A DNA stretch of 64,000 nt from Apoderus coryli (lineage: Eukaryota > Arthropoda > Insecta > Coleoptera > Attelabidae), in assembly GCA_911728435.2 (NCBI GenBank), contig OU452210.1, positions 5,580,001 through 5,644,000 of the forward strand, given 5' to 3'. Both the position numbers and the translations under genes were made by a program. The notes beneath the pieces were generated by a model. That model saw nothing but the letters and a program-made list of their open reading frames with translations, had not been told where the DNA came from and did no database searches. Below are positions 57,820 through 64,000 of this stretch, in pieces (positions within the stretch are counted from its first letter, which is position 1; every line of letters starts with the position of its first letter).

Positions 57820-60240
57820 TCTAATAATGTTCCATATGTAAATATATTGTGTAATGGGTGGATTTGTTGCTGAAAATGTACTGGAATATGTTTATGGTGA
57901 AAATCTTCAAATAAAGTTTGGCATCCCCGAATTCTTGATTGTTGCCAGATTTTGAATGAATTGAATAAATTAAGCATCTGCGCGTGTGTCGGGTGTAAAA
58001 CAAACATTTAAAAATGTTTTCCTTCAAAGAACCCTCAACAAAAGTAAACGTTTCGCTGCGCTGACTATTTTACACTTGTTTTGATTCTGAGAAATCCGTG
58101 CCCGAGTTTACCCTGTTTTCGTTGAAGATTATAGTGAATAAGAGCTAACACGTTTTATCTTATTTAATTGACAAGAGAGATAAAGCTGATGATACCCAAT
58201 TATTTATTGCTGGTAAAATTGTACAGACACTCCTTTACAAATAGATTAGTTTTAACAATGGCAGGTTTTCAAAACAAACGCAGACAAATTCAACAGGATA
58301 TCGGAATTTACTTGATTAATATTTTTCTAGTATTTTCATGTTCATTTTGTTTAAAATATAAAATATAACAGTTTAAATTATTTTATTGAAATAAAATAAA
58401 TTTGATGTTGATGATCCTAAAAATATATGGAACTATTTTATTTGCAATTTTTTGCATTGAATGTAGTTGAAAGTTAACGTTAAAATTTTCCATTTATCAT
58501 TTCACAACGTTTAAAGACCTACGTTTTATTTGAGAGCAAATAATATGCATGTGACTAATGTTTTTGCCCACAAAGAACAAAGCGTACATCAGCAAAAGAG
58601 AACTGATTTGATTGCTTCCTGATGTCCAGGCTTTTTCAGTGCTATCGGTTAGATTTCACTTTAGGGCAATAGCAAAATACCATTGAGTGACCGGGTTTGT
58701 ACGCACTTGTTTAAACGATTTTATTGCAGATATCATTACTCGAAACATTGCTAAAACACACACATAGTGAGGACCAAAAGTTACGGATAATTTCAATAAA
58801 ATTTGAAGGAAATTTTTTTGGGAGAAACTCTCGCACATGGCACTTTTGGTTTTAAGAAAGGTGTAGGTACAGGGTAGATCTTCTGGTAGATACATGTAAT
58901 TACATATGTTTTTCTTATTGAACTCCCTGTACCCATATTATTAATTATTTTATTCTCCATAAGATTACACTTAAAGTCAACGATTAGCGAGATATTTACC
59001 GTTGAATAGCTCATAAATATTAATTTATTTAGTTTGAAAAATAAATATTAAAACTACCCTAATCTAGATTGTAGCCAATGTTTAAACTGTGCTCCGTTCA
59101 CGTCTTGTCAGTAAGCAAGCCGTATAATTCGAATTCTTTTATCACATATGTTTAGTACTGTTCAGCTTATTTAAAAACGTGATGAATATAGGTACGTATC
59201 ATTTATTTAAAGGATACCTAGGATATTTATCCTTCGCCCTTGAATCTGTCAATCTTAGATTATGTTTGCAAAAATCATAAACTTCTCCTGTTATTCAATT
59301 ATGTAATACATAATTCGCCACTACCAAGGATGAATTTTTGTTGGGAAAAATACACGAGAGTGTAATTATTAATTGAAATAAATGACATTGTTTGTTGGTG
59401 AAGACACAAGTTCGTCAAAGAGTTTCGTACAGCGTTAAGCCAAATAACTCCGAAAAATTAGTGAAAATGCGTGCATCATATCATCAAAGAAGAGGACAAA
59501 ATATGGGAACTGGAAGATATATAAGGAACAATAGAACCATTAATTAAAACTTTGCTGGATGACAGTCTCAGTGATAGGTCACATTAAGATTGATACGTAA
59601 TACGTAGGTACTTCTTATATTCTCACGCTTATTTTTGTTCTGAAAAAAAAAGTTAACTTAATCTAACGGTCTTCAGATGCACACTTTCCAGTTCCGTTAT
59701 GTACAATTAATATTATTATGTGGGATTATCCCGAAATACATCAGTTTGTCCCAAAATTCGTTATTTCCCAACACTCACGGCTTTGCCGCTCGACCCGTTT
59801 TACTCAAATTCTTTTATTTGCAGACCCTTTTCCGAACCTCTACTGAAATAAACATTCCACTCCAGACTATACAAACCAGGTATATACCCAACATATTATT
59901 ATTATTACTCTGTTTGTATTTTGCATTGATAATGAGGGTTTATTACTCTCTACCTTTCTCGGACAGGGTACAGACTATTATAAAATAATTTTTCTCAATA
60001 TATAGGTATCTATTTTCAGTTCATAATAATCTGTTGTGGTTGATGAGCTAAGGGCTTTTATACCTTTTTAGATATGAGAAAATATTTGAAATCATTTCCC
60101 CGCATATAACTATCCTGTACTTGCCCAAAATCTTAATAAGACTTCATTGAATGTACCAATTCTGAATAGTTTCTCCAAACTCATTGTGAGTTCTAAACAA
60201 ATTACTTCACATTCAGAAATGTTTCTAGACATTAATTGAG
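57820..60240. other. AT-rich spacer
   Basis: Holds a copy of the dispersed repeat (58035-58160) and a small palindromic piece (GGTACAGGG ... CCCTGTACC at 58865-58934). No gene recognised. Confidence 0.5.
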
Positions 60241-60249
60241 CCGTTTTAT

Positions 60250-61580
60250 GCACCAACTATAAATGGTTGGATTGATTCTATGCTAACAGAATCATCACCT
60301 CTCCACAGGATGAAACTGTTAGCTATACGGTCTCAAAAGGCTGCCCACAGGGTGGGGTTCTTTCCCTCCTTTTGTGGTTACTTCTGGTGGACGACCTGCT
60401 GACAGGATTGGGGCGGGAGGGAGTAGAGTTTCAAGCATATGCTGATGATCTGAGAATCACTACTATCCAGATCAAGTTCTGAAAGAATCTCTTCATCTAG
60501 AACTCCAGCGTGTCAGTTGGAGCATATGTCTGTAAATCCCAGCAAAAGCATAATTTTATCTTTCACTCGCACGACCGAAATAATATGCCATATGAGAGAG
60601 AGGCGAAATATCTAGGGTTAGTACCTACTAGACAAAACCCTTAACTGAAATGATCATCTGAAAAGGACTCTACAAAAAGGAAGACTGTCATTATGGGCAT
60701 GCCGACGAATCTGTGTTAAGTCCTGGGGAATGAAACCAAACAAATTTGCTGGATATACGTTATGGTCATAAGACCAATAATATCGTATGGAGCTATTGCT
60801 TTGTGGACGAAAGCTGTACAACAAACGACCCACGCTGATCTATCTGCTTTGCAGAGACAGGCTAGTTAGGCTATTACTGGTGCATTATCCACCACAGCGT
60901 CAGCAGCTATAGGAGTACTCCTGGATGTAACTCACCTTCATATAGTTCTGGAGAAGGAAGCCAGGTGGACTACATACAGTACATCATACAAGATGTATGG
61001 CAGAGACACATATGGATGACAACAGACTCCTGGCTGACATTGAAACTCGCATCATTTTGGGAATGAACTCTGATGTAATGCCTGCAGCTCAAAGACAAAC
61101 TCAGGCCGGAGTTTGTGGAAGCAATATCCAGGTTTAGTACATTCGAAGGAGTTCATTAACCGATCGCAATCAAGGGCCAGGGAGTTGTTGGTTATACGTA
61201 GATATCATATGTCCTGCCTGGTTGGACTATACACTGGTCATTGTCGTTTGAATCGCTTGGAAAATTCCGAGGGCCAATTGTGCCTGGATGATGATGAGAG
61301 GGCGGAACATGTATTATGTTCTTGCGCTGCGGTAGCTATAACTAGATTCGCAATATTTGATGGAGTAACCTTTCTACCAGCGAGTCTAAAAGAAAGCTCA
61401 CCCAGCAAAATAATCGACTTCATTAAGCAGATTGAGCTGGTGTGTAAAATACAAATAGCTATGAGATTCGTGCTTTTTATCGCTTCTAAAACTCGGAGCT
61501 TACTTCGCCGAAGTTGGAGAGAAGACCCCGTTTTTCCCTGTTGTCTATTTCTGGCGTCATACCCCTTGTGTGGAAGAATA
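60250..61580 (+). pseudogene. LINE RT and C-terminal region (R1/LOA-like), broken
   Basis: Plus strand. V-S-K-G-C-P-Q-G-G-V-L-S is encoded from 60333 and, 33 codons after the first G, the catalytic Y-A-D-D-L box follows at 60438, all in one frame. Then frames shift: R-P-I-I-S-Y-G-A-I-A-L-W near 60770-60806, E-K-E-A-R-W-T near 60950, and a 156-codon frame from 61113 with L-Y-T-G-H-C-R-L-N-R-L and E-R-A-E-H-V-L-C-S-C. Those are the tail motifs of LINEs that carry an RNase H; the RNase H itself is deleted or too decayed to see. Start of the RT is lost. Confidence 0.8.
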
Positions 61581-61899
61581 TGATTCAGCAAATCTTGTCT
61601 ATTTGGTAGATACGAATACGGATGTTAGAGTCATGAACTTTTATAAATTATTAATCAGCGAGACATACTTAGTTCGAACGGATGCAATATTTGTATTACA
61701 ATATACCGGGTGTGACAATATTTTAGCATTACATTTCGTAATCTGTGCTATTTAAAACGGCAGCATTGTATTAAATTATTTATGTTTGCAAAATATCTTC
61801 GTGGATCTCAGATTTCACTAATTTTCAATATATCTAAGTCCAGTTTCATATATTAAATGATATTAAATCATTTTGTTAGCATATTTCAATTTTAGCACC

Positions 61900-64000
61900 T
61901 GTTTCTACTTTACCCCTCGAAACCTTCGTGGACGCCTATTGGGCACTGGTTTTTTTTTGCTCTCTTTAACCCCTTTTTGGACAGCGTATGCATATTAGTC
62001 TGATATTGGGCCATATTCTATACTCTATATTAAACTCACGTGCTTTAATTTCATCTAGATTTTGGTGTCTTTTTCAAATTAGTTACGTACCGTATTCATT
62101 ATTTATCAAATAAAAGCACATTATCCAAGGACAACCGATTTTTTTTTAGGTATATCAGATTTGCAAATGCAAATGCAAAGAGAGGGAAAAGATCAACTCT
62201 TTAAAAAGATGGCAAAAACTAAAACTTATGATTTCGTATGTAGATTAATTCGTGAGAACACCAGGGTATTATGCATGCATAGGTAAAACAATTAGTGCCC
62301 ATGTGAAAGTAATCGCATGTAGGCTAATGGAATTGCATTGAATTTTATATAATTGCATGTACGAAAGTTCATAGAATTACACAATATTCTATACCAGCAA
62401 CAATTATTTATTATGATTTACCTTTCTCGTAAGACTCTTGGTGACATGCTATATTTCCAAATATTTTTTTTTAATTTTTATTGTAGACATCAGCTATTTT
62501 TAATTTAAATTATTCCATATTTCGAATAAGATTAGGAATTTTTTTTGACTCCTTTTCCACTATTTACGAACGCCTATGTAAGCAAGTTTTTTATGATACA
62601 TTTCATATTCTATCAAAGCCACAGATTTAATATACCAGATACGTAAGTAAGCGCAAAACACTGATTCAAACTCGATTTGACAGATTTATGTTGCTCACAC
62701 CAATGCATTTACAAATTTAGGTTTTGTTATAAAAAAGAATGTCCGCACTAATAGATTTTTTAAATATTCAAGATTTAATTTATTTGTTTATTTATTAATA
62801 CAAAACAGTGGAAGCATTAAATTAATATGTTATTATTTTCTTACTGTTAATCAAAAATATATTTTGTATAGAAATTAAGAACGAATCTGTCCTCGCTATC
62901 GAAAATGTTGTGTATAATATTAGAGAACAAGGCAAAACAACTACTACACTGGCTAATAGCACGACTGAAATTGAATTACAAGCACCAGTTTTCTAAATAA
63001 CTGGCCGGGGACAGATGGGCCTCACATCGAAAATATCTAAATTCACTTCCTTAATTAATATTTTTAGTAACAATAAAATATCTATACACAACAAACAAAA
63101 ATAACATCACATTCAAAATATGTTTTTTGTTTACAACACAATAATAGAGAATATTGGCTTCACAATTATTTTTGAACTGTATACTTTATGACTAAATTAT
63201 ATTGAAGCAAATATTAGCGACCCATCTAGATCACTGTTGGTATTATTGTTACTATTTGTTAGATTACATTTCTCGTTTTCTTTAGATTTACAATTTATAT
63301 TATTTCCAATAGAAATGTATTTATTTATTTTAAATATGTCTAAATCTTTTTTAAAATAAGAATATAATCAGAAACGACAATATAATATATAATAGCCCGC
63401 ACTACAAATACCTCTGCACGTACTATAGTCAACCGCTTTATACCTAGCATGAACCAAACTATCGGAGCTGGCACCTTCTCGGTAGGCGTGGTTTCAAAAA
63501 GAATTGTAACAGGAGCGCTAGCTTGCTTACGCATCTGGTCTATTAAATCTGTCACAAAGCCATAAATAATTAGTGAATATTTCTGCTATGTTTTATTTCA
63601 TTAAATTTTTCACCCCTTTTTACACTCTTTTCGAACGCCAATGTAATTTAAATTTTTATGTTAAATGTTTTAGGTTATATTATATTAACTCAATGAAGAA
63701 TAATTATTCAATATTTCGGATAAGTTTAAGAACTATAAATTTTTTAATTTTTTAACCGTTTTTTAAACCTCTTGCCTACGGTCAATATTTTGCAAAAGTT
63801 AAGCTGCACCTAGAAATATATCCTGTAGTATGTTTGTACCAAATTAATTTGTTAAAAATCTGTTAAATAAGTTTTGAGTAATCGTGGATACAGATTTTTC
63901 TGACCCCTTTTTAGACATTTCACGGACTCTTATGTTACGCACGTTTTTTGTCGTGTATTTTTAACACCATATTTTACAGGCCAACTTATTGACCCTTTTT
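61900..64000. repeat. Degenerate repeated motif field
   Basis: A motif of the form ACCCCTTTTT ... CGAACGCCTATGTAA recurs with heavy change near 61970, 62550, 63610, 63902 and at the window end (63987). Spacing is irregular. Copies at 62480-62580 and 63665-63760 also share TTATTC-ATATTTCG-ATAAG. It may be a decayed array or one old repeat inserted several times. Confidence 0.45.
62884..63080 (+). repeat. Dispersed repeat with short conserved frame
   Basis: Plus-strand counterpart of 25511-25710. A 38-codon frame (A-I-E-N-V-V-Y-N-I-R-E-Q onward) ends at TAA at about 62994, the same stop position as in the other copy. Then GGGGACAGATGGGCCTCACA follows. Probably a transposon gene tail. Confidence 0.6.

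Noticed and set aside
59677..59988. 103-codon plus-strand open frame rich in hydrophobic residues
   Set aside because: Looks like a chance frame in T-rich sequence; no signal peptide followed by a recognisable domain and no splice context.
1..64000. CRISPR arrays, operons, rRNA and canonical tRNA genes
   Set aside because: No regularly spaced identical repeats, no operon-like gene runs and no full tRNA or rRNA structure seen; the window is eukaryotic.

Overview
The window looks like an AT-rich intron-scale piece of an insect nuclear genome; a beetle is possible but this is only an impression from the repeat content. There is no bacterial-type gene layout. Coding sequence appears as short exons with GT-AG borders, scattered through transposable elements of many ages.

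Host gene: three plus-strand exons (26024-26207, 41928-42051, 48776-48919) read in compatible splice phases. They look like the extracellular part of a GPR158/GPR179-type orphan class C receptor (Drosophila CG31760-like). The introns between them are 15.7 kb and 6.7 kb. I did not find the upstream exons or the seven-transmembrane exons, so most of the window is probably intronic or flanking.

Mobile elements, left to right: a decayed Jockey/CR1-like LINE (about 0.3-1.0 kb); a 1,190-bp non-autonomous hAT with a perfect 8-bp target duplication (5990-7179) and an internal fragment of the same family at 2.1-2.4 kb; a Penelope-like (PLE) fragment at 8.0-8.3 kb; a fold-back element (10.3-11.1 kb); a SINE-like repeat (11.4 and 44.6 kb); a broken LINE (14.0-15.5 kb); an apparently intact Tc1/mariner element with 340-bp terminal inverted repeats (16392-18478); an internally deleted LINE with zinc knuckles and RNase H (18.5-21.2 kb); a LINE endonuclease remnant (22.2-22.6 kb); a deleted LTR element (23.7-25.2 kb); a MITE (26.9-27.4 kb); LINE ORF1 and linker remnants (27.6-28.7 kb); old PLE sequence (29.3-31.2 kb); and a young PLE with inverted-repeat structure (33778-36901). 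Around that PLE lies an outer inverted pair of hammerhead-ribozyme motifs (32.2 and 37.4 kb). Further right are a 76-bp-arm hairpin (39.8 kb), a P-element-like transposon carrying a THAP-domain reading frame (44894-46501), a second hAT (53099-54021), two CR1-like LINE 3' ends (55.4-57.8 kb), another LINE (60.2-61.6 kb) and a degenerate repeat field to the window end.

The points most worth attention are the two sets of candidate hammerhead ribozymes with palindromic stem III, the THAP-bearing P-like element inside a receptor intron, the inverted-repeat architecture of the young PLE with its 13-bp target duplication, and the nearly undamaged long-TIR mariner.
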